The notes beneath the pieces are model-generated. The model made no database searches. It had not been told where the DNA came from and saw only the letters and a list, made by a program, of their open reading frames with translations. Shown here piece by piece: positions 40,865-50,859 of a DNA stretch of 51,020 nucleotides (position 1 is its first letter; each line of letters begins with the position of its first letter). This DNA comes from Nevskia sp. (GTDB lineage Bacteria; Pseudomonadota; Gammaproteobacteria; Nevskiales; Nevskiaceae): the NCBI GenBank assembly GCA_023229645.1, contig JALNYU010000025.1:1-51020 (forward strand). The letters run 5' to 3'. Made by a program: the position numbers and the translations under genes.

Positions 40865-41755
40865 TTATGCTTTTGATGCTGAAGGCCGAAGGATTAGCGA
40901 AATAATCATGCCGAGCATCAGACCAAAAAACATGCCGACCGCAGTAATTAAAGTCCGCTTTGGACTGCTGCGCTCTTCAGGAACGCGCGCAGGATCAATC
41001 ACGCGAAACGCGTATTCTTCGTTGCCGTTAGCAACCATCACTTTTTTGACTTCGGCCTCAATGAGGTCATAGATTGCTTGGTGTAGCTCGACCACGCTGG
41101 TCTTCGTGAGCTGCTCGTTTAAATAATCGAGATTTTTCTTTGACTGCTCAATCGCCCGACTTCGCAGGTAGTTATTGGCGCGTGCAACCAGTTCGTTGGC
41201 CCATGCGGCCGCTTTTTCTGGGTCCGTCCACGTAATAGTTAGCGTAATTATGCCCGTCTTCTTTTCTTCATCTATTGTTCTTATTTGCTTGCGGAATTTT
41301 TTTTCGGCCTTCCATAATGTCGGCACTTTTTCTGGATCGGTCACTGTCCAAGTTTGTTTCGCGCTATCCCATTTATCCTCGTAAAGAACCGGCAATAGCT
41401 GCTCGTCGGCTATAAATGCCTGGGTAAGCGCGGCAGATTGCAATGTCGCGACTGATTCTGCCTTTCGGCCAGAGCCTCGAATATTGATGCCGCCTAGCGC
41501 CGCTAATCCCCCGAACTGTGACAGCAACGCCCCTGCGCCGAGTTTCCCCCCACCCGCGTCGTCATCTACCGGCGCGAGCAAAACACTAGCCTCAAATTTT
41601 AAGGGCAGCTGAAATGCGACAATCGCGGCGGCTACGCTGAAAAGCACGCCTAGCCCAACGATCAACAAGCGCCTAGACCAAAAGGTTTGCCAGAGTTCCT
41701 GGAATGTGATTTCGTCGGGATGTTGATCCGTGTATGAATCAGGTGACTGCGCCAT
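40865..41755 (-). CDS. wzz: Wzz/polysaccharide co-polymerase (chain length determinant)
   Basis: The 296-residue inner-membrane protein has an N-terminal helix (about 30-50, RLLIVGLGVLFSVAAAIVAF), a periplasmic domain with LKFEASVLLAPVDDDAGGG and a coiled helical region (about 165-235), and a C-terminal helix (about 265-290) preceded by the Pro-containing IDPARVPEERSSPKR typical of Wzz. It sets polymer length with Wzy. No tyrosine-kinase domain is attached and no kinase gene is in the window. The start is probably the ATG at 41755; a GTG five codons earlier is possible. Confidence 0.9.
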   Translation of the reverse strand: MAQSPDSYTDQHPDEITFQELWQTFWSRRLLIVGLGVLFSVAAAIVAFQLPLKFEASVLLAPVDDDAGGGKLGAGALLSQFGGLAALGGINIRGSGRKAESVATLQSAALTQAFIADEQLLPVLYEDKWDSAKQTWTVTDPEKVPTLWKAEKKFRKQIRTIDEEKKTGIITLTITWTDPEKAAAWANELVARANNYLRSRAIEQSKKNLDYLNEQLTKTSVVELHQAIYDLIEAEVKKVMVANGNEEYAFRVIDPARVPEERSSPKRTLITAVGMFFGLMLGMIISLILRPSASKA

Positions 41756-41867
41756 TAGGACATATACCACTGCAAATAGGTGTATCCGCAGTTTACCAGT
41801 GTCCGAAACTGTAATCTGACGGAGTAGCGATGCACCCCGCTAAGCACCTATCGACGCAAGCCACCGA

Positions 41868-42911
41868 ATGCCTTTAAATCTCAGTCCTAGTGTCATCATC
41901 ACCGGCGGTGCTGGATTCATCGGCTCGGCGGTTGTACGTGCTTGGCTCTCGACTTTGAACTATCGCGTGGTGTGTCTGGATAAGTTGACTTACGCTAGCA
42001 GCCTTCGCGCGCTGGCGGCCGCACTTGAAAATCCTCGGTTTTTGCTCTCAGCCATTGATGTTAGCGATGCGTTGGCAGTCACGACGTTGCTTGCTAACAC
42101 ACGACCGTCAGCTATTGTTCATCTCGCTGCCGAAAGCCACGTCGATCGCTCCATCAACGGACCGGCGCCGTTCATTCAAACCAACATCGTGGGTACGTAT
42201 ACGCTGCTTGAGGCAGCGCGCTCGTATTGGGAAGCGCTTGCGGGGGCCGAGAAGGCTGCGTTCCGTTTTCTTTATGTTTCGACCGATGAGGTCTTCGGTT
42301 CGCTGGGCGACGCGGGGCGTTTTGACGAGGCCAGCGCCTATGCGCCGAACTCGCCGTATTCGGCAACGAAAGCTGCGGGCGATCATTTAGTGCGCGCTTG
42401 GCATCACACCTATGGGCTACCGGTCATCACCAGCCATTGCTCGAATAACTACGGCCCGCACCAGCATCCAGAGAAGTTGATACCGCGCATGATCAGTCAG
42501 GCGTTGGCTGGCAAACCACTACCGGTTTATGGCGATGGCTTACAGGTGCGCGATTGGCTGTTTGTCGATGACCATGTCGATGCGCTGCGCTGCTTACTTG
42601 AGCGCGGCCGTATCGGTGAGCGCTATTGCATCGGCGGCGGATTTGAATGCACCAACTTGGAACTCGTTCGCCGCCTCTGCGATCTGCTAGACGAATTGCG
42701 ACCCGCCGCCGCTTCTTACCACCACCTTATTCGCTTTGTTGACGATCGCCCTGGGCATGACCGCCGATATGCCATCGACCCGCGTAAAATACAGGCGGAA
42801 CTAGGCTGGCACCCGCAAACGCACTTTGAAACCGGGCTCCGCAAAACTGTCCTGTGGTATCTCGAACATCAAGATTGGTTGCGCGGCGTCACGGCTGCCG
42901 AACAATTTTAA
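41868..42911 (+). CDS. rfbB: dTDP-glucose 4,6-dehydratase
   Basis: The 347-residue enzyme makes dTDP-4-keto-6-deoxyglucose. It has IITGGAGFIGSAVVRAWL, LDKLTYASSLRAL, IVHLAAESHVDRSINGP, FLYVSTDEVFGSLGD, the YSATKAAGDHLV catalytic motif, SHCSNNYGPHQHPEKLIPRMI and DWLFVDDHVDALRCLLERGRIGERYCIGGG, all RmlB/RfbB hallmarks. None of the partner genes rmlA, rmlC or rmlD is in the window. The gene is GC-rich again, unlike the neighbouring AT-rich polymerase region, so it may belong to the ancestral backbone. Confidence 0.93.
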   Translation: MPLNLSPSVIITGGAGFIGSAVVRAWLSTLNYRVVCLDKLTYASSLRALAAALENPRFLLSAIDVSDALAVTTLLANTRPSAIVHLAAESHVDRSINGPAPFIQTNIVGTYTLLEAARSYWEALAGAEKAAFRFLYVSTDEVFGSLGDAGRFDEASAYAPNSPYSATKAAGDHLVRAWHHTYGLPVITSHCSNNYGPHQHPEKLIPRMISQALAGKPLPVYGDGLQVRDWLFVDDHVDALRCLLERGRIGERYCIGGGFECTNLELVRRLCDLLDELRPAAASYHHLIRFVDDRPGHDRRYAIDPRKIQAELGWHPQTHFETGLRKTVLWYLEHQDWLRGVTAAEQF

Positions 42912-43186
42912 GCCCTGTACGCGCGGCTTCGCGCATAATAACTGCGCGGCTATTTATTACCGGAACGCCACGCGATACCCTTGATTCTTCACATACTTGC
43001 GTCATTTGCCTGCCGCCCAGACACAGCAATCAATAATCTGACGACATAGCGATTGGATTAAATGCGTGCCACCGTTTTATTGCGTAGCGAGAACGCCCAC
43101 CGGCATTGCATTACGACAGCAATAAGCCGAGCGGTGCTTTGCTTCAGGATAGTTCACAGCGGTTATTTGAAGGATCGAAAAGTCTG

Positions 43187-44704
43187 ATGCTGAACGCAAT
43201 CTCTCGGCACACCAACCCCGTCTTATGGTTCGCGCTAACGGCGCTTGTACTCGCGGCCAGCCTGCCCACTTCGGCGCGCGCTGCATCCTGGGCCGAAGTC
43301 GGCGACCGAACACTGCGCAGCGATATTGAACTGCTCGCAGCGCGTGGTTTGATCGACGGGCCGATAACGACCTGGCCCATTCCAGTTGGCTTCTTTACGG
43401 GGCTACTTGATGAATCACGGCTAGACAAGCAACCGGAATTTATCCGGCTGGCGGCGTATCGGGTGCTCGATAAACTCGGCGGTCGCAATGGCAACCACGG
43501 CTGGAAGCCGACAACCGACCTGCGCTTGGCAACCGAGCCCAATCTGGTTCGTGGTTTCGGCGCCAGCGCGCGTGATCAAGCCGATGTCCGTGGCGGCCTC
43601 GCTTACGAGGGCGATACGGTGGCGGCTCGCTTTCAAGTCGGCACCCAAACACGGTTACAGGGCGGCAATCCAAAACCAACGTTTGACGGCAGCTACATCT
43701 CGTTTCTTGCCGGCAACTGGCAAATCTACGGCGGCTTGGTCGATCAATGGTACGGGCCCGGTTGGACATCGGCGCTAACGCTGTCGAACAACGCGCGTCC
43801 GTTTCCAAAAATTGGCCTGTTGCGCAATAACCCTCACGCCTTTGAAACGCCTTGGCTGAGTTGGCTGGGAACCTGGCAGCTAAATTTCTTTGTTGGGCTA
43901 CTTGAAGAAAACACACGGCAGGATCGCAATACCGGCGTTGGCTCTTTGCGCATTAGCATTGAGCCAGCGAAGGGTTTGGAACTCACCGTCTCGCGTATCG
44001 CGGAATTCTGTGGCGGCGACAATCGCTGCAGCCCATTCCAAGCCGCATTTGGGATTAACAACACGAATTCCAACCGCAACGCCAGCAACGACGAAGGCAC
44101 GTTTGAGATCAAATACACGAAAGACTTTAATGTGCTGAGTTTTTCACCATATCTGCAGATTTCGAACGAAGACACGGGGCCGTTTACCCACTCGTTTGAA
44201 ACCTATCTGGGTGGTCTCAGCTGGGCGGGGCCCTGGGGCAAGGACGGCGCGCACTGGCGCTTGATCACGGAGTACACCGATAGCCGCGCGACGCTCGATG
44301 CCTTTAGTTTCGGCACGCGCCAAGTCGGCGCCGCGTATAACAACGACCAATACACCGACGGCTATCGCTACCGCGGGCGCACGCTGGGCTTTTCGCTCGA
44401 TAGCGAATCAACGCTATTTTCGTTGGTCGGTTCGGTAACCGATACCCGCGGCTGGACCTACCGCGTCGCCTACTACAACGCGCATATCAATACCGCCGAA
44501 CTTGCCGCCGTTCAGGCCACCGGCAGCCCGATCCGCAACATCGTCAGCGCCCGGCCCGTTACTGTGAACCAAATCGAGGCTGGCCTTACCGTGCCCTATC
44601 GCGATTTTCAGTTTGATCTTAGCCTCCGCGCACAAGACAAACGGCCGTTCCCTGGCACGAGCGGCCAAGCCAACGCAGAACTCGGGATCAGCTACCACTT
44701 TTAG
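43187..44704 (+). CDS. Capsule assembly outer-membrane protein of the Wzi family
   Basis: The 505-residue protein has a signal peptide (about 1-33, ending SARAA) and then a beta-barrel-like sequence with alternating aromatic strands, ending in SYHF with the terminal Phe typical of Omp proteins. Landmarks include DRTLRSDIELLAARGLIDGPITTWPI at the mature N-terminus, NWQIYGGLVDQWYGPGW and GGLSWAGPWGK. Wzi-type proteins anchor capsule to the outer membrane. The start is ATG 43187, with GAAGGA upstream, giving a proper signal; an earlier ATG at 43106 gives an unlikely 27-residue extension. A gap of 275 bp separates it from rfbB. Confidence 0.88.
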   Translation: MLNAISRHTNPVLWFALTALVLAASLPTSARAASWAEVGDRTLRSDIELLAARGLIDGPITTWPIPVGFFTGLLDESRLDKQPEFIRLAAYRVLDKLGGRNGNHGWKPTTDLRLATEPNLVRGFGASARDQADVRGGLAYEGDTVAARFQVGTQTRLQGGNPKPTFDGSYISFLAGNWQIYGGLVDQWYGPGWTSALTLSNNARPFPKIGLLRNNPHAFETPWLSWLGTWQLNFFVGLLEENTRQDRNTGVGSLRISIEPAKGLELTVSRIAEFCGGDNRCSPFQAAFGINNTNSNRNASNDEGTFEIKYTKDFNVLSFSPYLQISNEDTGPFTHSFETYLGGLSWAGPWGKDGAHWRLITEYTDSRATLDAFSFGTRQVGAAYNNDQYTDGYRYRGRTLGFSLDSESTLFSLVGSVTDTRGWTYRVAYYNAHINTAELAAVQATGSPIRNIVSARPVTVNQIEAGLTVPYRDFQFDLSLRAQDKRPFPGTSGQANAELGISYHF

Positions 44705-44719
44705 TATGCGAAACGGCGT

Positions 44720-46381
44720 TTAGGCTGGCGTTTTAGCGGGACTTAGGTGTTGGGCCAGCCGTAACGACAGCGCAACGATTGTTAGCGTTGGGTTAGCTTG
44801 GCTGGAGGTCGGGAATACCGCCGCGCTGGCGATATAGAGATTACTAACGCCGTGCACCTTGCAGTCGGCATCGACAACGCTCGTCGCTGGGTCATGGCCC
44901 ATGCGCGCGGTGCCGATGTGATGGCCGCCATACGCGCCGTAACGCATGATCTCCTCGGGCAGCGTTGTGCGGTCGAACTCCAGCCGACCGCAGCCGGTAT
45001 TTTTGAGTTCATCGGCTAAGACATCAAGCGCTTTGGCAACGGTTTCAATGTCCCAGTCGGTATAACGCCAGTCAATCCGGATTTTCGGCACACCAAGCGC
45101 GTCTTTTTCGTCGGTCAGCGTGATTCGGCTATCCGGATTCGGCTGCTGCTCTGAATGGAAATCGACGCTGAACCGGTTCGCACGCGAAGGAATAACCACC
45201 GATGGGAACTTACGCTTCGCCAACGTCCGCCGTGTCAGCCAATGCCAGAGAAAAGCCAGCGTATCGAACGGGTCGAACAGAATATTGCGAACATGCAGCA
45301 GCCAGTTCTTGAACGTGCGCTTCTCGTCGCCGTGCAAGCGTTTGGAGTATTCGTAGCTGATGAAACTTTTGGCCAGATAAAGGCCCGACAAAATGCCGCT
45401 GCGATGAGCCGGATCGGTAATCCGTGCGAAATGCAGGCGGGCGATGAAATTACCGATCTTTAGCTCGCGCTGCGTCTCCGGCGTGATCGCGAATCTGCGC
45501 CGCGCATAGACGCCGTCGGGCGTCATCACATAGCCGTGCCAAACCGCCGAGCGCGGGCGTGTGATCGTCAGCGTGCCCAGCGCGCCGGCGATGTGGCACA
45601 TGTAATAACGACCGACGACATCGTGATCATTGCCAACACCGTTTTTTTGCACATCGCGGCTCGCCAGCAGCAGGCGCACAACCTCCAGCCCACCTGCGGC
45701 AAGCACGTAGTTATGGGCCTTTACTTGGAACCGCTTGCCGGTCAGTGTTGCCACATCCAGGTGGTCGACTGCACTGCCGTCCGCCGTCAAACGAATACCG
45801 GTGCAGTTGGCGTGCAGCAGCATGTTCAGATTCTTCGCCGCACGCAGCTGTGCGCCGTAGCTCACGGCGAAATTGGTCGGCAGGCTGAAGCGTTCTAGCG
45901 TGGTTTGCGTCACACGCGGGCTATCAAAGCCCTCGATAATCGGCTGAGATAGCTGGTTGTAGGCCGTTTCGGCGGTGTAGGCGAAGCGGCCCGCCTCGAC
46001 GAGCGTATTGGCGCGTGGATAAAACGGCGCGAGATCGTCATAGCGTATCGGCCAGCCGCTCAGCGGCAGGTAGTCGCGCTGTTCGAAATCGATTGGATCG
46101 AGCGGCATACAGCGGCCGCCCCAGATCGTCGTCGAGCCACCGAAACGGCGCTGGCGATATTTATCAGGCGGCGGATGCATGCGCGCGTCCGCTGTCTCGC
46201 CGTCATACAGCGCCTGCGTTGCCGCCTCCGCCTGCAAGCCGCCGGACTCAAGCAATAAAACGCTTTTTCCAGCCTCAATCAAGGCTAATGCGAGGGAAAT
46301 TCCGGCAGCGCCAGCACCGACTATGCAAATATCGGCGCGCATTACCGCGCCGTCGTCCAGCTCGTTTGCGTCGTTAATCAT
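44720..46381 (-). CDS. GMC-family FAD-dependent oxidoreductase
   Basis: The 553-residue flavoprotein begins with the FAD-binding VGAGAAGISLALALIEAGKSVLLLESGG, then GGSTTIWGGRCMPLDPIDF, and ends with the GMC C-terminal block: HHIGTARMGHDPATSVVDADCKVHGVSNLYIASAAVFPTSSQANPTLTIVAL, with the expected catalytic His. Such enzymes oxidise alcohols or sugars. No signal peptide is seen. It is convergent with the Wzi gene (15-bp gap) and may modify a polysaccharide sugar, but this is only suggested by position. The start at 46381 is supported by GCAGGG just upstream. Confidence 0.9.
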   Translation of the reverse strand: MINDANELDDGAVMRADICIVGAGAAGISLALALIEAGKSVLLLESGGLQAEAATQALYDGETADARMHPPPDKYRQRRFGGSTTIWGGRCMPLDPIDFEQRDYLPLSGWPIRYDDLAPFYPRANTLVEAGRFAYTAETAYNQLSQPIIEGFDSPRVTQTTLERFSLPTNFAVSYGAQLRAAKNLNMLLHANCTGIRLTADGSAVDHLDVATLTGKRFQVKAHNYVLAAGGLEVVRLLLASRDVQKNGVGNDHDVVGRYYMCHIAGALGTLTITRPRSAVWHGYVMTPDGVYARRRFAITPETQRELKIGNFIARLHFARITDPAHRSGILSGLYLAKSFISYEYSKRLHGDEKRTFKNWLLHVRNILFDPFDTLAFLWHWLTRRTLAKRKFPSVVIPSRANRFSVDFHSEQQPNPDSRITLTDEKDALGVPKIRIDWRYTDWDIETVAKALDVLADELKNTGCGRLEFDRTTLPEEIMRYGAYGGHHIGTARMGHDPATSVVDADCKVHGVSNLYIASAAVFPTSSQANPTLTIVALSLRLAQHLSPAKTPA

Positions 46382-46599
46382 ATCCCTGCGTCGTTGCGAG
46401 CGATCTAAGCACGGCGAAGCCGCCTGCCACCCTATTGCCTGCAAGTATAGGGCCCAGTTGTGACGCGCCCGCGCACGCTGGGCAAAGAACAATCAGGGAT
46501 ATTTCAACGCTTGTACCGCGCGGATTGGCTGCTATGCAAAGGCCTGCTTGCGGCCGCTTATGGCGCCGCAAACGCGAGCCGAGACCGCAGCCGCAGGCC

Positions 46600-48492
46600 T
46601 CAAATCTCAGCTTTATCGCCCTTTTCTTCGAGCCAGGATTTCCGCTCGCCGGCGCGCTTTTTTGCCAACATCATGTCCATGATGATGTCGGCCGGCTCGT
46701 CGTCCAGCGTCAGCTGCACGAGCCGCCGGGTATCCCGCGCCATCGTCGTTTCGCGCAGCTGCAGCGGGTTCATTTCGCCGAGCCCTTTGAAACGCGTCAC
46801 GCTGATTTTGCTCTTGTTCCCTTCCGCCTGAAGGCGATCGAGGATGCCCACGCGCTCGGCGTCGTCCAGCGCGTAAAACACTTGCTTGCCGGCGTCGACA
46901 CGGAACAACGGCGGCATCGCAATATAAACGTGGCCAGCAGCCACCAACGGCCGGTAATGCTTCAGAAACAGCGCGCACAGCAGCGTCGCGATATGCAAAC
47001 CATCGGAGTCGGCGTCGGCCAGCACACAGACCTTTCCGTAGCGCAGGCCGCTGAGATCGGCGTTACCCGGATCAACACCGATCGCGACCGAAATATCGTG
47101 GATTTCGTTCGAGGCCAGCGCTTCGTTGGCGTCCACTTCCCAACTGTTCAGAATTTTTCCGCGCAGCGGCATGATTGCCTGCGTATCGCGGTCACGCGCC
47201 TGCTTGGCCGAACCGCCGGCCGAATCGCCTTCGACCAAAAACAGCTCGGTTTGGCTTAAATCTGTCAGCACGCAATCCGCCAACTTGCCGGGTAGCGCCG
47301 GGCCACTGGTGATCTTCTTGCGCACCACCTGCTTGGCCAGCTTCATCCGGGCGTTGGCGTTGGCGATTACCAACTGCGCCACCAACTCACCTTCCTGCGG
47401 GTGCTGGTTCAGCCAAAGGCTGAAACTGTCGTGCACCACGCCTTGAACAAACGCGGCCGTTTCGCGCGAACTTAGCCGCTCCTTGGTTTGACCTGCGAAC
47501 TGCGGATCCAGCATTTTCACGCTGAGCACGTAACAGCAACCACTCCAAACGTCTTCCGGCGCCAGTTTTACGCCGCGCGGCAGCAAATTACGGAACTCGC
47601 AGAATTGCCGGATCGCTTCCGTTAACCCGGTCCGCAAACCGTTGACGTGGGTCCCGCCCTGCGCAGTTGGAATCAGGTTGACGTAAGACTCGGTGATGAC
47701 TTCACCGCCGCCGTTCAGCCAATACAACGCCCACTCGGCCTCTTCGCGCTGAGCGGCGAATTTGCCGACAAACGGCTCGGCCGGCACGGTTTCAGCGCCA
47801 TTTAGCGCATCTTTTAGATAATCGACGAGGCCATTTGCGTACTGCCACACCGTTTGTTCATTGCTGGTCTGATCATCCAAACTCACGCGCAAATTCGGGC
47901 ACAACACCGCCTTTGCGCGTAGTACTTGCTTGAGCCGTGGCACCGAAATTTTCGGCGAGTCGAAATAAGTTTCGTCCGGCCAGAAATGCACCGTTGTGCC
48001 GCTGCGTGATTTCGGCGCGTCGCCAATCCGGTGCAGCTCCACCGCCTTCTCGCCGCCGGCAAAACCAATCCCAAATTCACCACCACCACGGGTTACGCGA
48101 ACTTCGAGTTTTTTCGATAGCGCATTCACCACCGAAACGCCGACGCCGTGCAGGCCGCCAGAAAAACCGTAGGCTTTATTTGAAAATTTTGCGCCGGAAT
48201 GGAGTCGCGTCAAAATCAGCTCAACGCCGGAAACTTTATGTTCCGGATGAATATCCACCGGCATGCCGCGGCCATCGTCGCTAACCTGCAGAGATCCATC
48301 GGCAAATAGCGTGACTTCAATCCGTTTCGCGTGCCCTGCCAAGGCTTCATCAACACTGTTGTCGATCACTTCCTGCGCCAAATGGTTCGGCCGGCTGGTG
48401 TCGGTGTACATACCGGGGCGTTTGCGCACCGGATCGAGGCCGCTGAGAACCTCGATTTGCTCGGCGCCGTAATGATTGCTGTTGGATGCCAT
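46600..48492 (-). CDS. parE: DNA topoisomerase IV subunit B
   Basis: The 630-residue ATPase subunit of topoisomerase IV decatenates daughter chromosomes with ParC. It shows the GHKL ATP site (EVIDNSVDEAL, DDGRGMPVD, GLHGVGVSVVNALS), the transducer, the TOPRIM motif VEGDSAGGSAKQARDRDTQAIMPLRGK and DADSDGLHIATLLCALF, and the C-terminal RFKGLGEMNPLQLRETTM. The length is that of proteobacterial ParE rather than the longer GyrB. It is a housekeeping gene bordering the polysaccharide locus. Confidence 0.97.
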   Translation of the reverse strand: MASNSNHYGAEQIEVLSGLDPVRKRPGMYTDTSRPNHLAQEVIDNSVDEALAGHAKRIEVTLFADGSLQVSDDGRGMPVDIHPEHKVSGVELILTRLHSGAKFSNKAYGFSGGLHGVGVSVVNALSKKLEVRVTRGGGEFGIGFAGGEKAVELHRIGDAPKSRSGTTVHFWPDETYFDSPKISVPRLKQVLRAKAVLCPNLRVSLDDQTSNEQTVWQYANGLVDYLKDALNGAETVPAEPFVGKFAAQREEAEWALYWLNGGGEVITESYVNLIPTAQGGTHVNGLRTGLTEAIRQFCEFRNLLPRGVKLAPEDVWSGCCYVLSVKMLDPQFAGQTKERLSSRETAAFVQGVVHDSFSLWLNQHPQEGELVAQLVIANANARMKLAKQVVRKKITSGPALPGKLADCVLTDLSQTELFLVEGDSAGGSAKQARDRDTQAIMPLRGKILNSWEVDANEALASNEIHDISVAIGVDPGNADLSGLRYGKVCVLADADSDGLHIATLLCALFLKHYRPLVAAGHVYIAMPPLFRVDAGKQVFYALDDAERVGILDRLQAEGNKSKISVTRFKGLGEMNPLQLRETTMARDTRRLVQLTLDDEPADIIMDMMLAKKRAGERKSWLEEKGDKAEI

Positions 48493-48681
48493 GGGGTGTT
48501 GATTGGGGAAGTGGCGCGACGGTAGCGAATGACGCCACCCGCCGCAAGTTGCGATGACATTCTCTTTACACTTAATCTTACGAACGCCGCATCAGTTATT
48601 CGTTTTGCAGCGTAATTTAACGATTTCGCTTTATTTCCAAGAAATTTACAATATTTTCACAAATACAAGGGTAACTTCATC
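48493..48681. promoter_or_regulatory. Divergent promoter region of parE and a TonB-dependent receptor
   Basis: This 189-bp AT-rich gap separates two divergent start codons and must hold both promoters. The sequence AAGGGTAAC before the ATG at 48682 is a ribosome site, and TACAAT about 40 bp upstream is a possible -10 box. No clear Fur box was seen. Confidence 0.45.
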
Positions 48682-50787
48682 ATGCGTTTTACGATCGGGC
48701 GCGTTGCTGCCGCAGCGGCTTTGTTTCCATTTTCGGGGTACGCCGCAGAACCTGCCATCTCGAACACCGCATTAGAACCGGTGCAAGTTACGGCAACGCG
48801 CATCCCCGAACCAGCGAACCGCGTACCGGCGTCGATTACGCTGATCACCGGCGATGAACTCCGCGCCCGTGGCGCCAACGACCTGCGCACCGCGCTGAGC
48901 TTTGTCGCTGGTGTCGAAGCCTCGCCCGGTGGCGATGGCGGCCCAGCTGGTGCCGTTGCCGCCTTGTGGGGCCTGCGCGAGATGGATGCCTACCTGCTCG
49001 TCGTTGACGGCGTGCCGTGGGGCGGCGCGTTCAATCCGGCAACCGCAACGGTCAACCTAAACGATGTCGAGCGCATTGAAGTCGTGCGCGGCGCAGCGCC
49101 GGTACTGTACGGGGCAACGTCGTTCGTCGGCGTTATCCACGTGATTCATTACGCCGCAGGACAATCAGAAAACCGTATTCACGTTGGCGGCGGCCGCTTC
49201 GGCAGCGTCAATGGCGGCTTATCGACCTCCCTGCCCAGCCTCGGCGGCTACGAACACAGCTTCAGCATCGACGGCGAACGGCGGCAATTCTCAAACAAAC
49301 CCGAAGACGCCAGCACCGGCCACCTGTTGTATCGCGGCGCCAGCGCGCTCGGCGCCGGCAAGTTTAGGGTCGATGCCGACATCACGTTGCAAGCGCAGTT
49401 CCCGGACAGCCCGGTGGTTCGCGAAGGCCCGGCGCTCACCGCGCTGACGCCGCTCGACCGCAACTTCAACCCCAGCAACGCGAAGCTCGACGAAAACCGC
49501 TATCACTTCGCGCTCGGCTACACGCTGCCAACGCTGATCGGCGCCTGGGACACTACCGCCTCGTACACCTATTCGACGCTCCGTGACATCCGCGGCTTTC
49601 TGCGCGAAGACCTGAATGACGACGGTGAACCGAACGCCGACGGCTTCAGCCAGCACCGCAACATCCTCGACACCTACTTCGACAGCCATTTCACCATCGA
49701 GCCGCTGAAAGACGTCGAAGTCGTCTACGGCGCCGATTTGCTTTACGGCCTCGGCCGACAAAGCAGCGGCAATTTCGAATACGCGGTGCCGCTAAACGGC
49801 CCGGCTTCGGCGCCGAGCAGCAATAGTTTGAATATCGACGAAGTGGTATCGAGCCGCGATCGCCGCGCGTTCGCCGGCCTTTATCTGCAAGGCGACTGGA
49901 AGCCTGACGAAGCTTGGGATTTCTTCGCCGGCCTGCGCCTGAATTACACCGACGAAAGCAAGCGTTCGGCGTTGAACAGCAACGTCGATCCCGCGGAAAG
50001 CACGGCTGATAATGCCTCGCGGACGAAAACGCGCTTGTCCGGCACCGTCGGCGCCAGCTATCGCTTCTTCCACCAGGGCCGTGACGAAGCCGTGCTCTAC
50101 GCCGACTATCGCAACACGTTCAAGCCGGCGGCCTACGATTTCGGCTTCGAGTACGAACCCGAGATCCTAAAACCGGAAACCGCGCAGAGCTACGAAGTTG
50201 GCCTAAAAGGCAAGGCACTCGACGGCCGCTTGGAATGGGATACCAGTGCCTTCCTGCTGAACTTCAAAAATCTCGTCGTGACCGGTAACGGCGTTACCGA
50301 AAATGCCGGTGCCGAGCGCTTCCAAGGCGGTGAAGTGGAACTGCGTTTCCGGCCGTTTAAGCAAGGCGTGCTGCAGAACTATCAAGTCCTGGCCAGCTAC
50401 AGCTATCACGACTCTCGCTTCCGCAATTACACCCAAGACTTCGGCGGCCAACCGCTGCAGCTGCGCGGCCGCCAGTTGGAATTGTCACCCACCCACTTGG
50501 CCGCATACGGCCTGCTCTACGCGCCGAAACAAGGCCTGAACGCGTCGTTGATCGCCAACTACGTCGGCGATCGCTACCTGAACCGGCGCAACACCGCTTC
50601 GGCTGGCGACTACTTCACCTACGACGCACAAGTGGGCTACCGCTATCACCGCATCGGCATCTCGCTCAACGGCTACAACCTGGGCAACGCCCGCAACCCG
50701 GTCGCCGAAAGCGAATTTGGCGAAGGCTCGTATTACCGGCTACCGGCGCGCACGGTGCTGGTCAATCTGTCGTACGACTTGCGCTAG
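48682..50787 (+). CDS. TonB-dependent outer-membrane receptor
   Basis: The 701-residue protein has a signal peptide (about 1-22, ending GYAAEP), a TonB-box-like stretch (LEPVQVTATRI), a plug domain (about 40-150, ASITLITGDELRARGANDLRTALSFVAGVEA, VVDGVPWGGAFNP, LNDVERIEVVRGAAPVLYGATSFVGVIHVI) and a long barrel with strands such as ALGYTLPTLIGAWDTTASYTYSTL and GLRLNYTDESKR. It ends NLSYDLR, so the last residue is Arg rather than the usual Phe. Substrate cannot be told; siderophore or cobalamin uptake are the usual roles. A strong terminator follows 33 bases later. Confidence 0.93.
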   Translation: MRFTIGRVAAAAALFPFSGYAAEPAISNTALEPVQVTATRIPEPANRVPASITLITGDELRARGANDLRTALSFVAGVEASPGGDGGPAGAVAALWGLREMDAYLLVVDGVPWGGAFNPATATVNLNDVERIEVVRGAAPVLYGATSFVGVIHVIHYAAGQSENRIHVGGGRFGSVNGGLSTSLPSLGGYEHSFSIDGERRQFSNKPEDASTGHLLYRGASALGAGKFRVDADITLQAQFPDSPVVREGPALTALTPLDRNFNPSNAKLDENRYHFALGYTLPTLIGAWDTTASYTYSTLRDIRGFLREDLNDDGEPNADGFSQHRNILDTYFDSHFTIEPLKDVEVVYGADLLYGLGRQSSGNFEYAVPLNGPASAPSSNSLNIDEVVSSRDRRAFAGLYLQGDWKPDEAWDFFAGLRLNYTDESKRSALNSNVDPAESTADNASRTKTRLSGTVGASYRFFHQGRDEAVLYADYRNTFKPAAYDFGFEYEPEILKPETAQSYEVGLKGKALDGRLEWDTSAFLLNFKNLVVTGNGVTENAGAERFQGGEVELRFRPFKQGVLQNYQVLASYSYHDSRFRNYTQDFGGQPLQLRGRQLELSPTHLAAYGLLYAPKQGLNASLIANYVGDRYLNRRNTASAGDYFTYDAQVGYRYHRIGISLNGYNLGNARNPVAESEFGEGSYYRLPARTVLVNLSYDLR

Positions 50788-50820
50788 TCATCACAGGCTT
50801 CGCCGGTGTAGCGCGTTGAA

Positions 50821-50859
50821 AAAAATCCCTCGGCAGCGACCCGCAGCCGGGGGATTTTT
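50821..50859 (+). terminator. Strong intrinsic terminator
   Basis: The hairpin stem AAAAATCCCTCGGC pairs with GCCGGGGGATTTTT (14 bp, one G-T wobble on the RNA level) around an 11-base loop, and T runs follow on both strands, so it can work in both directions. It lies just after the TonB-dependent receptor stop. Confidence 0.9.

Noticed and set aside
40707..41072. Plus-strand 121-codon frame opposite the wzz 3' end
   Set aside because: It is largely antisense to the conserved C-terminal part of wzz, so it is a shadow frame.
42918..42936. GCGCG hairpin after rfbB as a terminator
   Set aside because: The stem is only about five base pairs and no T run follows.
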